64,000 nucleotides of DNA, from contig NZ_CP101322.1 of the NCBI RefSeq assembly GCF_024300625.1, positions 2,431,992 to 2,495,991 on the forward strand, in the 5' to 3' direction. The notes below the pieces were generated by a model that saw only the letters and a program-made list of their open reading frames with translations, searched no databases and was not told where the DNA came from. The position numbers were made by a program, and so were the translations under genes. Below, in pieces: positions 55,698 through 64,000 of the stretch. Origin of the DNA: Halovivax gelatinilyticus (lineage in GTDB: Archaea; Halobacteriota; Halobacteria; Halobacteriales; Natrialbaceae). Position 1 is the first letter of the stretch, and each line of letters opens with the position of its first letter.

Positions 55698-56522
55698 TTA
55701 GCTCCGGAGCTTCGCGATGCGCTTTTCGGTCGGTGGGTGCGTCGAGAAGATGCTCTGTAGCAGGCTCCGGTCGGCGTTGAAGATGCACAGCGCGGCAACG
55801 GTGTCGTTCGTCTGCTGGTCGCGACCTTCGGCGCCGGCCGAAATCTTCTCGAGCGCGCGGGCCAGTGGATCGCCGCTACCGATCGCGTCCCGGGCGTCGT
55901 CGTCCGCGACGTACTCGCGGTAGCGCGAGATGGCCATGACGAAGATCATCACCAGCAGGTTGGCGATCTGCGAGGCGGCCATCGCGAGGATCCAGGTCCC
56001 CATGTTCCGTTCGCCACCCATCAGGACCGCGAAGTAGGCGACGTAACCGACGATCATGCCGATCGACTGGCCGACGACCATCGTGATGACGTCGCGGTTT
56101 TTGATGTGGGCGATCTCGTGGGCGATGACGCCCTCGAGCTCGTCGTTGTCCAGGATGGCCATCAGCTCGTCCGAAACGACCACCACACCGGCGCCCTTGC
56201 GACCGACTGCGAACGCGTTCGGGACACCCATCTGCTGTCTCATCAATCGTGGGGTTGGGACGCCCATATCCCTGGCGAGCGATTCGGTCATGTGGTGGAC
56301 GTGCTGGTACCGCGGGTCGTCGGGCATGTCTTCTGCTCCCCGTAGCGCCATCCACTTCCCGATCTTGTACTGGAGCGCCGGGACGATCAGGATCCCGACG
56401 GCGAGGATGATCCACAGGTTAAAGCCCGTCATCGCGGCGATTGCGGTCGCTGCCACGAGGTAAAAGGCGAACAGAATGGCGCCGACGACGACCATTCTGA
56501 CCTTCAAGCCGAAGTCTGTCAT
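55698..56522 (-). CDS. htpX: HtpX-type membrane zinc metalloprotease
   Basis: 274 residues. Two hydrophobic segments at the N-terminus, zinc motif HEIAH (135-139), the third ligand in SRYREYVADDDA and further membrane segments (VVGQSIGMIVGYVAYFAVLM, TWILAMAASQIANLLVMIF). Length is that of HtpX. It degrades damaged membrane proteins. Start at ATG 56522; the preceding nine codons in frame (MTLAYLLVH) are possible but unlikely. The upstream region is AT-rich. Confidence 0.92.
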   Translation of the reverse strand: MTDFGLKVRMVVVGAILFAFYLVAATAIAAMTGFNLWIILAVGILIVPALQYKIGKWMALRGAEDMPDDPRYQHVHHMTESLARDMGVPTPRLMRQQMGVPNAFAVGRKGAGVVVVSDELMAILDNDELEGVIAHEIAHIKNRDVITMVVGQSIGMIVGYVAYFAVLMGGERNMGTWILAMAASQIANLLVMIFVMAISRYREYVADDDARDAIGSGDPLARALEKISAGAEGRDQQTNDTVAALCIFNADRSLLQSIFSTHPPTEKRIAKLRS

Positions 56523-57035
56523 GTGCACCAATAGGTAAGCGAGCGTCATAAATTACGTGATAGGGGTAGTATATTGGTAACGCATGCCAATAATCTCGAC
56601 CGGTCGCCGAACGCGATGCTGTGTTACGGACGGGGCCGGTTCGCCTAATTCAGAGGGTCGGTCCAATGACCGAATCTCGAACCGTCCACGTACTGGTCCG
56701 AGACGCAACGGCTAAGTACTCGGACCGAATCAATCCTGCTAATGCGACCAGTCGCTCACGGCACGTCGATGCCAGCCGTGAGCGACGCTACCGCCGACCG
56801 TCGGCTCCCGGCTATCGGCGGCTCGACAGCTTTTAAATTCGGTAAAAAACGCTCCTATTAGTGCTCGGAGCGGGCGTGGCGTCCCCGTTTCGGGTGCACT
56901 CGGATTCGACGACGAACTGATCGAATCCACCGCTGTGGATTTTCGACACCAGATCGGCCGTTTCGACCCGACAGATCGAACCCGACGGGTCGAGTGCGGC
57001 CACCCGGGCCATTGGCCCACCCGAACCCAGACCAG
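56523..57035. other. divergent intergenic region between htpX and dapA
   Basis: About 510 bases. The first 60 bases (AATTACGTGATAGGGGTAGT, then ATATTGG) contain the htpX promoter. Towards dapA an A/T-rich AATTCGGTAAAAAACG lies near 56837. A minus-strand frame at 56833-57012 (MARVAALDPSGSICRVETAD onward, 59 residues) has good codon bias but no recognised domain and may be noncoding. Confidence 0.4.
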
Positions 57036-57959
57036 ATGACCCACGACGTAGACCTGACCGGCGTCTTCCCGGCGATGTGCACGCCGTTCGACGCCGACGG
57101 CCGTATCGACTTCGAAACACTCCGCGCCGACGCCAGCCGACTCGAAGCCGCTGGCGTGGCGGGCCTCGTCCCCGTCGGCTCGACGGGCGAGTCCGCGACG
57201 CTCACCCACGACGAACACGTCCGCGTGATCGAGGCCGTCATCGACGCCGTCTCCGACGTTCCCGTGATCGCCGGCACCGGTTCGAACAACACCCGCGAGG
57301 CGCTCGAACTCTCCGAGCGAGCCGCAGACGCGGGCGCCGACGCCCTGCTACTCATCTCGCCGTACTACAACAAGCCCGAACAGCGCGGACTGGGCGACCA
57401 CTACCGGGCGATCGCCGACGCGATCGACGTCCCGCAGATCATCTACAACGTCCCCTCTCGGACGGGCCAGACCGTCGAACCCGACACCGTCGTCGACCTC
57501 GCCGCCCACCCGAACGTCGCGGGCTACAAGGCCGCGGAGGGCGACCTGAACGCCATCGGCGAGATCGCAGAGCGGACCCGAGACGAGGACTTCTCGATCC
57601 TCTCGGGCGACGACGCGCTCACGCTCCCGATCTGTTCGGTCGGCGGGACGGGCACGATCAGCGTCGTCGCGAACGTCGAACCCGCGCGAACGGTCGCGAT
57701 GGTCGAGGCGGCCCTCGACGGGGAGTACGAACGCGCACGCGGCCGACACCACGAACTCGGCCCCCTCTACCGAGCGCTCTTCGTCGAGACGAACCCGATT
57801 CCCGTCACGGAAGCGCTGGCGATCCGCGAGGACTTCCCGCCACACCTCCGGCCCCCGCTCTCGCGTCTCGCTCCCGAACACCGCGAGGAACTCCGGGCGG
57901 TGCTCGAATCGTACGACCCGATCTCACCCGAGGCGACGACGCCGGTGAATCACCGATGA
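57036..57959 (+). CDS. dapA: 4-hydroxy-tetrahydrodipicolinate synthase
   Basis: 307 residues. Family motifs: GSTGE (48-52), the active-site Tyr137 in IIYNVPSRTG and the Schiff-base lysine Lys165 in VAGYKAAEGD. The enzyme condenses pyruvate with aspartate semialdehyde, the entry to DAP-type lysine synthesis. First gene of a six-gene operon, with its stop overlapping the dapB ATG. Length is normal. Confidence 0.95.
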   Translation: MTHDVDLTGVFPAMCTPFDADGRIDFETLRADASRLEAAGVAGLVPVGSTGESATLTHDEHVRVIEAVIDAVSDVPVIAGTGSNNTREALELSERAADAGADALLLISPYYNKPEQRGLGDHYRAIADAIDVPQIIYNVPSRTGQTVEPDTVVDLAAHPNVAGYKAAEGDLNAIGEIAERTRDEDFSILSGDDALTLPICSVGGTGTISVVANVEPARTVAMVEAALDGEYERARGRHHELGPLYRALFVETNPIPVTEALAIREDFPPHLRPPLSRLAPEHREELRAVLESYDPISPEATTPVNHR

Positions 57960-58834
57960 CCGACGGCGAACGATTGACGCTGGGCGATCCTCGCCATTCG
58001 ACGGTGGCCGACGATCGACGATCGACGGTGGCCGATACCGAACGATCGACGATGACCGACGGCCGACGATCGATTCGGCTCGGCGTCACCGGCGCGACCG
58101 GCCGCATGGGGCGGGAAGTGCTCGCCGCCGCGAGCGATCGACCCGCGTTCGAGGTCGTCCTCGCCGTCGCCCGTTCTCCCCCGGACGAGCCGATCGAGGC
58201 CGTCGAGATCGAGTCGGCGGACGCGTTCGACCGGCTCGTCGCCGACCGCGAACCTCACGTCGTCGTCGACTTCACCGCACCCGTGTCGACGGCGACCTAC
58301 GCCGACGCCTGCGCGGACGCCGGCGTCGCCTTCGTCACTGGCACGACCGGACTCGACGACTCCCACGAGCGCCGCCTACGAGCCGCGAGCGAGCGAATCC
58401 CACTCCTGCGCGCGGCGAACTTCTCGCGCGGGATCGCCGTTCTCGACGCGCTCTGCGCCCGGGCGGTTCGGAGCCTTCCCGACTACGATATCGAACTCGT
58501 CGAAACCCACCACGCGGGAAAGCGAGACGCCCCGAGCGGGACCGCGCTCTCGCTCCTCGAGACCGTCGAATCGGAACGCGACGCGAGCGAGCGCGTCCAC
58601 GGTCGCGTCGGCGACTCTCCTCGCGACGCCGACGAAATCGGCGTCCACTCGATCCGAGCGGGCGCCATCGCCGGCGAGCACGAGGTTGTGCTCGCGGGCG
58701 ATCACGAGGAACTCCGCCTGACCCACCGTGCCGGTGACCGCGGCGTGTTCGCCGCCGGGGCGCTCGACGCGGCGGCCTGGCTCGCCGGCCGCGATCCCGG
58801 TCGGTACGCCTTTGCCGAGGTGATCGAAACATGA
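57956..58834 (+). CDS. dapB: 4-hydroxy-tetrahydrodipicolinate reductase
   Basis: 292 residues if started at ATG 57956, which overlaps the dapA stop. The NAD(P)-binding motif is GVTGATGRMGRE and the catalytic region ETHHAGKRDAPSGTA. The enzyme reduces the DapA product to tetrahydrodipicolinate. The first 32 residues are unusual: RSTVAD-like units repeat (PRHSTVADDRRSTVADTERS) before a second in-frame ATG at 58052. Canonical DapB begins near that second ATG, so either start could be used. Confidence 0.93.
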   Translation: MTDGERLTLGDPRHSTVADDRRSTVADTERSTMTDGRRSIRLGVTGATGRMGREVLAAASDRPAFEVVLAVARSPPDEPIEAVEIESADAFDRLVADREPHVVVDFTAPVSTATYADACADAGVAFVTGTTGLDDSHERRLRAASERIPLLRAANFSRGIAVLDALCARAVRSLPDYDIELVETHHAGKRDAPSGTALSLLETVESERDASERVHGRVGDSPRDADEIGVHSIRAGAIAGEHEVVLAGDHEELRLTHRAGDRGVFAAGALDAAAWLAGRDPGRYAFAEVIET

Positions 58835-59667
58835 GCGGCCTCGAATCGGCCATTAACGGCCTGTGGACGCGCTACGATGCAGACCGGATCGACGCGTCGA
58901 CGGCGACCGAATCCGACCTCGAAACGCTCGACACCTTCCTGGACGCGCTCGAATCGGGCGAAGTACGGGCCGCCGAGGCCCGGAACGGCTCCTGGGAGGC
59001 CAACGAGTGGGTAAAGCGGGGGATCTTGCTCACATTCGGCCTGCGTCAAACCACCGCCCGCGAGTACGGCGACGTCGCGTACAACGACGTCCTCCCGCTC
59101 GCCGACACCGCCTCCTACGGCGATCGCGTGACGCGAAACACGCCCGACGGCACGGTCGTCCGCCGCGGGGCCCACGTCGGGAGCGACTGCATCCTGATGA
59201 GTCCGTCGTTCGTCAATATCGGCGCCCACGTCGGCGACGGGACGCTCGTCGACTCCTGTGACACCGTCGGTTCCTGCGCCCAGATCGGCGCTGACGTCAA
59301 GCTCGGGGCGAATACGCTGATCGGCGGCGTGCTCGAACCGGTCGAGGACGCGCCGGTCGTGATCGAAGACGGCGTCTCGCTTGGCGCCGGCTGTCGCGTC
59401 ACCTCTGGTTTCGTCGTCGGCGAAGATTCCGTCGTCGGCGAGAACACGCTCCTCACCCCGCGCATTCCGGTGTACGACCTCGTCGACGAGGAAGTCAGAT
59501 ACGGTCGACTGCCGCCGGAGCGACGGGCGTTCACCCGCTTCGTCGAGTCGTCGATCGGCGACCACGACCTCTTCGACGGCGGCGCCTACAAGCCGGCGGT
59601 CGTCGCCACGACGCTCGAAGACCGTACCCTCGAGGCGACCGAACGCGAGGGGGTGTTACGATCGTGA
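58831..59667 (+). CDS. dapD: 2,3,4,5-tetrahydropyridine-2,6-dicarboxylate N-succinyltransferase
   Basis: 278 residues. The left-handed beta-helix hexapeptide repeats are visible (RRGAHVGSDCILMSPSFVNI, GAHVGDGTLVDSCDTVGSCA, QIGADVKLGANTLIGGVLEP), ending with IEDGVSLGAGCRVTSG. It transfers succinyl from succinyl-CoA to tetrahydrodipicolinate, committing the cell to the succinylase route. Overlaps dapB by four bases and lysA by four bases. Confidence 0.94.
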   Translation: MSGLESAINGLWTRYDADRIDASTATESDLETLDTFLDALESGEVRAAEARNGSWEANEWVKRGILLTFGLRQTTAREYGDVAYNDVLPLADTASYGDRVTRNTPDGTVVRRGAHVGSDCILMSPSFVNIGAHVGDGTLVDSCDTVGSCAQIGADVKLGANTLIGGVLEPVEDAPVVIEDGVSLGAGCRVTSGFVVGEDSVVGENTLLTPRIPVYDLVDEEVRYGRLPPERRAFTRFVESSIGDHDLFDGGAYKPAVVATTLEDRTLEATEREGVLRS

Positions 59668-61046
59668 GCGACGAGGCTCCGATCGCCACGCCGTCGATCG
59701 CGACGGACGCGGACGAACGCGTGCGACGCCTCGGCGACTGGGACGACGCCTCGCTGCGCTCGCTGGCCGACGAGCACGGCACGCCGCTTTTCGTCCTCGA
59801 TCTCGACCGCGTCCGGGCGAACTACCGCCGGCTTTCGGCGGCGTTTCCCGACGCGGAGATCTGCTACGCGGCGAAGGCGAACGCGCTCTCTGACGGCCTC
59901 GAGACGGTGCTCGACGAGGGAGCGACGATCGAGTGCGCCTCGGCGGGGGAGGTTCACCGCGCGCTCGCGGCCGGGGCGTCCGGCGACCGAATTCACTACA
60001 CGGCGGTAAATCCGCCCCGGGCCGACCTCGCCTACGTCGTCGACGCGTGGACCGACGAACCCGATCTGACGATAACGGCTGGCGCCCGGGACACGGTCGA
60101 CCGACTCGCGGAACTCGGCTACGACGGCCGACTCTGTCTGCGCGTCAACCCCGGCGTCGGCGCCGGCCACCACGAGGCCGTTCGGACCGGGGGCGACGTC
60201 ACGTTCGGCATCCCCGCCGATCGGATCGTCTCGGTGGCCGAGTCCGCCGTCTCTCGCGGATTCGACCTCGTCGGCGTCCACGCCCACGTCGGCTCGGGCG
60301 TCCTCGACGACGAGCAGATCGACGCCCACCGGCGGTTCGTCGACCGCGTCGCCGCCATCGCGACGGACGTCGACGCGGCGGTCGACTCGCTCGAGTTCGT
60401 CGACGTTGGCGGCGGATTCGGCGTTCCCTACCGCGAGGACGATTCGCCGCTCGATCTCGCGGCGGTGGCGAACGCCACGCGAACGGGCCTCTCCGACCTC
60501 GACGCTCGACTGGTGATCGAACCCGGACGATACCTCGTCGCCGACGCCGGCGTCCTGCTCTCGCGGGTGAACACGGTCAAGGAGACGCCGGAGACGACGG
60601 TCGTCGGCGTCGACGCGGGGATGTCGACGCTGGCCCGACCGGCGCTGTACGACGCCTACCACGCGATTCGGCCGCTCGCTCGCGACGAAGCCAGTTGCGT
60701 CGACGAACGCGAACTCGTCGGACAGACCGTCACCGGCCCGATCTGTGAGAGCGCGGACGTCTTCTGTACGGACCGATCGCTTCCGAGGCTCGAGCGCGAC
60801 GACGTCGTGGCGATCGGCAACGCCGGCGCCTACGGCTACGAGATGGCGAGCGCGTACAACTCGCGCCCGCGACCGGCCTCGGTCGTCGTGGACGACGGCG
60901 ACGCCCGGATCGCCCGGCGACGGGAGACGCTGGCCGACCTGACCCGACTCGAACGGGGAAGACCCGACGGCGGGACGGACCGGTGGACGGAATTGACTCG
61001 CGGGTCGGCGACCGATTCGACGAGGATTCCCGAGGTGGGCGAATGA
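59664..61046 (+). CDS. lysA: diaminopimelate decarboxylase
   Basis: 460 residues from GTG 59664. The PLP lysine is Lys71 in CYAAKANALSDG, and the fold III decarboxylase features are HVGSGVLDDE, DVGGGFGVPY, IEPGRYLVADAG and the CESADVFC segment that holds a catalytic cysteine. It converts meso-DAP to lysine, the last step. Its C-terminal tail (RGKPDG-like, acidic) is longer than usual. Overlaps dapD by four bases and dapF by four. Confidence 0.94.
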   Translation: MSDEAPIATPSIATDADERVRRLGDWDDASLRSLADEHGTPLFVLDLDRVRANYRRLSAAFPDAEICYAAKANALSDGLETVLDEGATIECASAGEVHRALAAGASGDRIHYTAVNPPRADLAYVVDAWTDEPDLTITAGARDTVDRLAELGYDGRLCLRVNPGVGAGHHEAVRTGGDVTFGIPADRIVSVAESAVSRGFDLVGVHAHVGSGVLDDEQIDAHRRFVDRVAAIATDVDAAVDSLEFVDVGGGFGVPYREDDSPLDLAAVANATRTGLSDLDARLVIEPGRYLVADAGVLLSRVNTVKETPETTVVGVDAGMSTLARPALYDAYHAIRPLARDEASCVDERELVGQTVTGPICESADVFCTDRSLPRLERDDVVAIGNAGAYGYEMASAYNSRPRPASVVVDDGDARIARRRETLADLTRLERGRPDGGTDRWTELTRGSATDSTRIPEVGE

Positions 61047-61993
61047 GCACCGTCGCCGCGGATCGAACCGTCGCGGTCGCGAAGTACCACGGCACCGGAA
61101 ACGACTTCGTCGTCGTCGACGCCGACGAGCCGGTCGCCGATCGGCGAGCGTTCGCTTCGCGCGTCTGCGATCGGACGGACGGCCTCGGCGCCGACGGGGT
61201 CCTCTTTCTGGCACTCGAATCGCAGTTTACGCCACCACGCGTGGTGATGACGCTCGTTCAGCCCGACGGCTCGACGGCGCCGATGTGTGGAAACGGCGCT
61301 CGCTGTGCTGCGGCGTGGGCGATGGCACGAACCGGGGAAAATTCCGTCATGATCGACACGCAGGCCGGCTCCCGCCGGGCCGAACGAATCGAACCCGCAT
61401 CGGAAGGATCGGGCACCGTCGACGAGAGCCGGATCTCGGTCGAGATGGGTCGTCCGTCGTTCGAACCTGCCACCGTACCGGTGTCTGCCGACGATCCGAT
61501 CGTCGATCGACCGCTCGCCGACCTGGGTATCGAGCCCGACGGGATGGACGTCGAGGCCGCGACGCTCACCGCGACGGCCGTGAACACCGGCGTCCCGCAC
61601 GTCGTCGCGTTCGTCGACGACGTCGATTCCGTCGACCTCTCCCGGCTCGGGCCCGCGGTTCGCCACGCCGAGGCGTTCCCGCGGGGAACCAACCTCACCG
61701 TCGCGAGTCCGGATCGCGACCGGGCGAACGACGATCGTCCGGCGTTTCGCCAGCGGACGTACGAGCGGGGCGTCGAAGCCGAGACGGCCGCGTGTGGCAC
61801 CGGCGCCGTGGCGATCGCGACGGCCGCCATCGAGACCGGCCGGATCGACGAGGCCTCGTCGATACTCGTCCGACCGCCCGGCGGCGACCTGTCCGTCGAC
61901 TTCGACGATCTCGGTCGCGCCGTCCTCGCCGGTCCCGTCGTTCGCGAGTTCGAAACGCAGGTGTCCGTTCAGCGTGCGGGATCCGACCGATGA
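61043..61993 (+). CDS. dapF: diaminopimelate epimerase
   Basis: 316 residues. The two active-site cysteines are in APMCGNGARC and TAACGTGAVAIA, and the N-terminal KYHGTGNDFVVVD is the family start. It converts LL-DAP to meso-DAP. Overlaps lysA and dapE by four bases each, with no other gene between. ATG 61043 chosen at the overlap. Confidence 0.95.
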   Translation: MSTVAADRTVAVAKYHGTGNDFVVVDADEPVADRRAFASRVCDRTDGLGADGVLFLALESQFTPPRVVMTLVQPDGSTAPMCGNGARCAAAWAMARTGENSVMIDTQAGSRRAERIEPASEGSGTVDESRISVEMGRPSFEPATVPVSADDPIVDRPLADLGIEPDGMDVEAATLTATAVNTGVPHVVAFVDDVDSVDLSRLGPAVRHAEAFPRGTNLTVASPDRDRANDDRPAFRQRTYERGVEAETAACGTGAVAIATAAIETGRIDEASSILVRPPGGDLSVDFDDLGRAVLAGPVVREFETQVSVQRAGSDR

Positions 61994-63153
61994 CCGCCCG
62001 CACAGACGCCGACCGCCAATCTGGATCGTTCGACCCGATCGACTTTCTCGAGGCCGCTGTCGCGATTCCATCGTGTTCGTCGGTCGAACGGATGCGCGAG
62101 TTCGTCCGTTCGACGCTCGAAGCGAGCGACGTCGACGTCCGCGTCGACGACGCCGGCACCCTCCTCGCGAGTCGCGGTCCGACCGGTTCGGACGGAACGC
62201 ACCTCGTCTTCAACACCCACCTCGATACGGTCTCACCGCACCTCGACGTCGAGTGGTCCGACGACGGATCGCGGCTGTTCGGTCGCGGTGCGTGCGACGC
62301 GAAGGGACCGCTCGCGTCGATGCTCGCCGCGTTTCTCGCGGCAGACATCGGTGACGGTCGGCTTTCGCTCGTGTTGACGCCGGACGAGGAAGTGTATTCG
62401 ACCGGCGCCTACGCGCTGGCGAACCCCGATGACGGGTCGGCACAACCCGCACCGCCGTTCGGAACCGCAGACGCCGTGATCGTCGGCGAGCCGACGGGCC
62501 TCGACGTCTGCACCGCCGCACCCGGCCGGTTCGAGGGTACGATCGAACTACGCGGCGAGCGCGCTCACGCCGCCGAGCCCGAGACCGGAGCGAACGCGGT
62601 CGACGCGCTCGGTGACGTCGTACAGGCGCTCCGGACGTTTCACGACCGACCGGCGGCCCCGACGGCTCACCCGCAACTCGGCGAGCCGACGCTCACGCCG
62701 ACGGTCGTCGAGGGCGGCGAGGCGACCAATCAGGTGCCGGCGAGCGCCGGTATAACCGTCGATCGCCGTCCCGTCCCGCCGGAGACCCCTGAATCATTTC
62801 GCGCCTCGCTCGTCGACCACCTGCGAGCGCACTGTCCGCCCGGCGTCGACGTCTCCTTCTCGTTCACCGAGCGGCCGACGCCGTTCTTCGAGGCCTGGGC
62901 GACCGAACCGTCGGAACCGATCGTCGAGACGCTCGCCGCGGCGGCCGGCGGCGAGGTTCGCCCGTTCGGGGCGGCGACCGAGGCGTCGTACTTTTCGCCC
63001 CGCGCCCCGACGGTCGTCTTCGGACCGGGTGTGCTCGCCGACGCGGAGGGGCCCGTCGCCCACGCCGATCGCGAATACGTCCGGGTGGACGACGTTCGCG
63101 CGGCCGCCGAGGCGCTGGAAACGACGGTTCGAGCGTTTTGTGGCGGGGTATGA
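61990..63153 (+). CDS. dapE: succinyl-diaminopimelate desuccinylase (M20 peptidase)
   Basis: 387 residues. Metal and catalytic residues of the M20 family appear in FNTHLDTVSP, RGACDAKGPL, TPDEEVYSTGA, VGEPTGLD and a C-terminal HADREYV. It hydrolyses N-succinyl-LL-DAP to LL-DAP and succinate. The aminotransferase DapC/ArgD is not in the window and must be elsewhere. Last gene of the dap operon. Alternative members of the family, such as ArgE-like, cannot be wholly excluded, but the context decides. Confidence 0.92.
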   Translation: MTARTDADRQSGSFDPIDFLEAAVAIPSCSSVERMREFVRSTLEASDVDVRVDDAGTLLASRGPTGSDGTHLVFNTHLDTVSPHLDVEWSDDGSRLFGRGACDAKGPLASMLAAFLAADIGDGRLSLVLTPDEEVYSTGAYALANPDDGSAQPAPPFGTADAVIVGEPTGLDVCTAAPGRFEGTIELRGERAHAAEPETGANAVDALGDVVQALRTFHDRPAAPTAHPQLGEPTLTPTVVEGGEATNQVPASAGITVDRRPVPPETPESFRASLVDHLRAHCPPGVDVSFSFTERPTPFFEAWATEPSEPIVETLAAAAGGEVRPFGAATEASYFSPRAPTVVFGPGVLADAEGPVAHADREYVRVDDVRAAAEALETTVRAFCGGV

Positions 63154-63202
63154 AGCCGGCCGACTGATCTCCCGTCGGACGCGATGACCGCTACCTGATC
63201 TC

Positions 63203-64000
63203 TCAGACGGTTTCGAGGTCGTTCGTCGGAATCGTTCCTTGAACCCGTCCGAACCGGCCAGTTAGATCGTATGCGGGATCGGTCGGTCTTGTCAGTCCAT
63301 GTGTCTGGCCCATCAGCGAGTCGAGCCGTTCGACGGAGGCGTCCGTGTCGTCGGTGAAGGCGACGGTCATCGTAATATTCGTCGTCGCACCGTCGATCGC
63401 GTACGTGTATCCGATCGCGGGAGTCGTCTCCAATTCGCTGTCGGTGACGCCGTAGGTGGGTCCTGGCGACTGGACGTAACCGAGGTGACCGGGAGGAAGT
63501 CCTCTCACGACGACCGAGAGTGCCTGGCGGGACGGTTCGAGGAGGCCGTTTCCACATCCGCGGCCGCTGGCGGGATCGATTCCGTGTTGTCCGTTCGCAC
63601 AGTGGTACTGGTCGTAGACGGCGGAAACGGGGCGGTCGGAGTCGACCGATTCGAGCAGCCAGTCGTGATCGAACCCGATCGCCCGTCTCCCGTCCAGCCG
63701 ATACACGTCGAACGCTCCGCTGGTCGCGGTCGGTTCGATCGCGTGCGACTCGAAGAACTCGAGCTTTCGCGCGACGTCGATCGAACCCCGAAGGGCCACG
63801 ACACCGATCGAATCGGACGCGGTCCAGATCTGTTCGTCGACGCGTTCCAGCGCCGGGAACGGGTACGGGGTGTTTCGAAACGGGGCGAACTGACTCTCGA
63901 TGTACCCTTCGGGAAGGTGCGTCGAGACGGCTCGAAGTTCGTCGATCGACGCACCGCCGACCGCCGCGTGCGATGTCGGCTGGAGCGCTCGAAAATCGAG
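63203..64000 (-). CDS. unknown protein, 5' end beyond the window
   Basis: The minus-strand frame stays open to base 64000, giving 266 C-terminal residues. No cysteine motif for metals. A repeated style of short beta segments is present: RRAIGFDHDWLLESV, SVVVRGLPPGHLGYVQSPGP, YTYAIDGATTNITMTVAFTD. A single pair of cysteines (CANGQHGIDPASGRGC) could form a disulphide, suggesting an exported protein, though the signal region is not in view. No family recognised. It is convergent with dapE. Confidence 0.7.
   Translation of the reverse strand, partial: LDFRALQPTSHAAVGGASIDELRAVSTHLPEGYIESQFAPFRNTPYPFPALERVDEQIWTASDSIGVVALRGSIDVARKLEFFESHAIEPTATSGAFDVYRLDGRRAIGFDHDWLLESVDSDRPVSAVYDQYHCANGQHGIDPASGRGCGNGLLEPSRQALSVVVRGLPPGHLGYVQSPGPTYGVTDSELETTPAIGYTYAIDGATTNITMTVAFTDDTDASVERLDSLMGQTHGLTRPTDPAYDLTGRFGRVQGTIPTNDLETV

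Noticed and set aside
56833-57012. 59-residue minus-strand frame upstream of dapA
   Set aside because: Good codon bias, but no recognisable domain or start signal; kept only as a note in the intergenic entry.
58702-59565. 287-residue minus-strand frame over dapD
   Set aside because: Antisense to the well-supported dapD hexapeptide-repeat enzyme.
59586-61214. 542-residue minus-strand frame over dapD-lysA
   Set aside because: Shadow of lysA; composition is Arg/Val-rich and no domain is recognisable.
61285-61989. Long plus-strand frame ahead of dapE
   Set aside because: Shadow of dapF in another frame; the dapE start overlaps the dapF stop.

Overview
The window looks like chromosomal DNA of a halophilic archaeon (Halobacteria). 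It is GC-rich, and its proteins are very acidic. Many families found only or mainly in haloarchaea are present (DUF5787, DUF5611, DUF5797, DUF5789, DUF6432 and DUF7093-like proteins, a HalOD1 domain, TrmY). It also carries archaeal information genes: aIF2-gamma, Rpo7, Spt4, two TFS-like zinc-ribbon proteins and an archaeal NAC. Exported proteins mostly carry twin-arginine signals, often with a lipobox. Genus-level assignment is not possible from the sequence alone.

Layout. 1-14979: mostly core genes. They include an MBL-fold hydrolase cut by the left edge, a PLD/PAP2 pair, the conserved archaeal run aIF2-gamma - PIN protein - Rpo7 - Spt4 - GTP-dependent dephospho-CoA kinase, a geranylgeranyl-reductase-like flavoprotein, a YgfZ/GcvT-like protein, several haloarchaeal conserved hypotheticals, a 7Fe-type ferredoxin and an MFS transporter. 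15079-37999: a catabolic region with a glutaryl-CoA-dehydrogenase-type enzyme, an amidase, an indoleamine 2,3-dioxygenase, kynureninase, an alpha/beta hydrolase, a stand-alone TrpB, an aminobenzoate-CoA-ligase-like enzyme and a complete branched-chain-amino-acid-type ABC importer. It is interrupted at about 19.4-24.4 kb by an AT-richer patch of accessory genes. 38435-42877: a cupredoxin/sugar-dehydrogenase fusion, an alpha/beta hydrolase lacking its nucleophile, a small zinc finger and TrmY. 42926-47007: tRNA-Pro(CGG) followed by a hairpin-rich tract, tiny membrane proteins, a broken membrane-protein gene, a type IV pilin, HalOD1 and an Lrp regulator, which looks like a tRNA-linked variable region. 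47178-56522: zinc-ribbon proteins, a degenerate NodB-like lipoprotein, an MFS transporter, the NAC - TrmI pair, a PUA protein, a NYN-domain protein and HtpX. 57036-63153: a compact six-gene lysine operon dapA-dapB-dapD-lysA-dapF-dapE. An unrecognised gene is cut by the right edge.

How the genes work together. The most interesting reading is a tryptophan-to-anthranilate route. IDO would make N-formylkynurenine, either the amidase or the alpha/beta hydrolase would deformylate it, kynureninase would release anthranilate and alanine, and the AMP-forming ligase would activate anthranilate as its CoA thioester. The nearby importer could bring in the substrate, and the glutaryl-CoA dehydrogenase could serve lower aromatic or lysine catabolism. 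This coupling is inferred from families and position. No genes for ring attack on aminobenzoyl-CoA are visible here.
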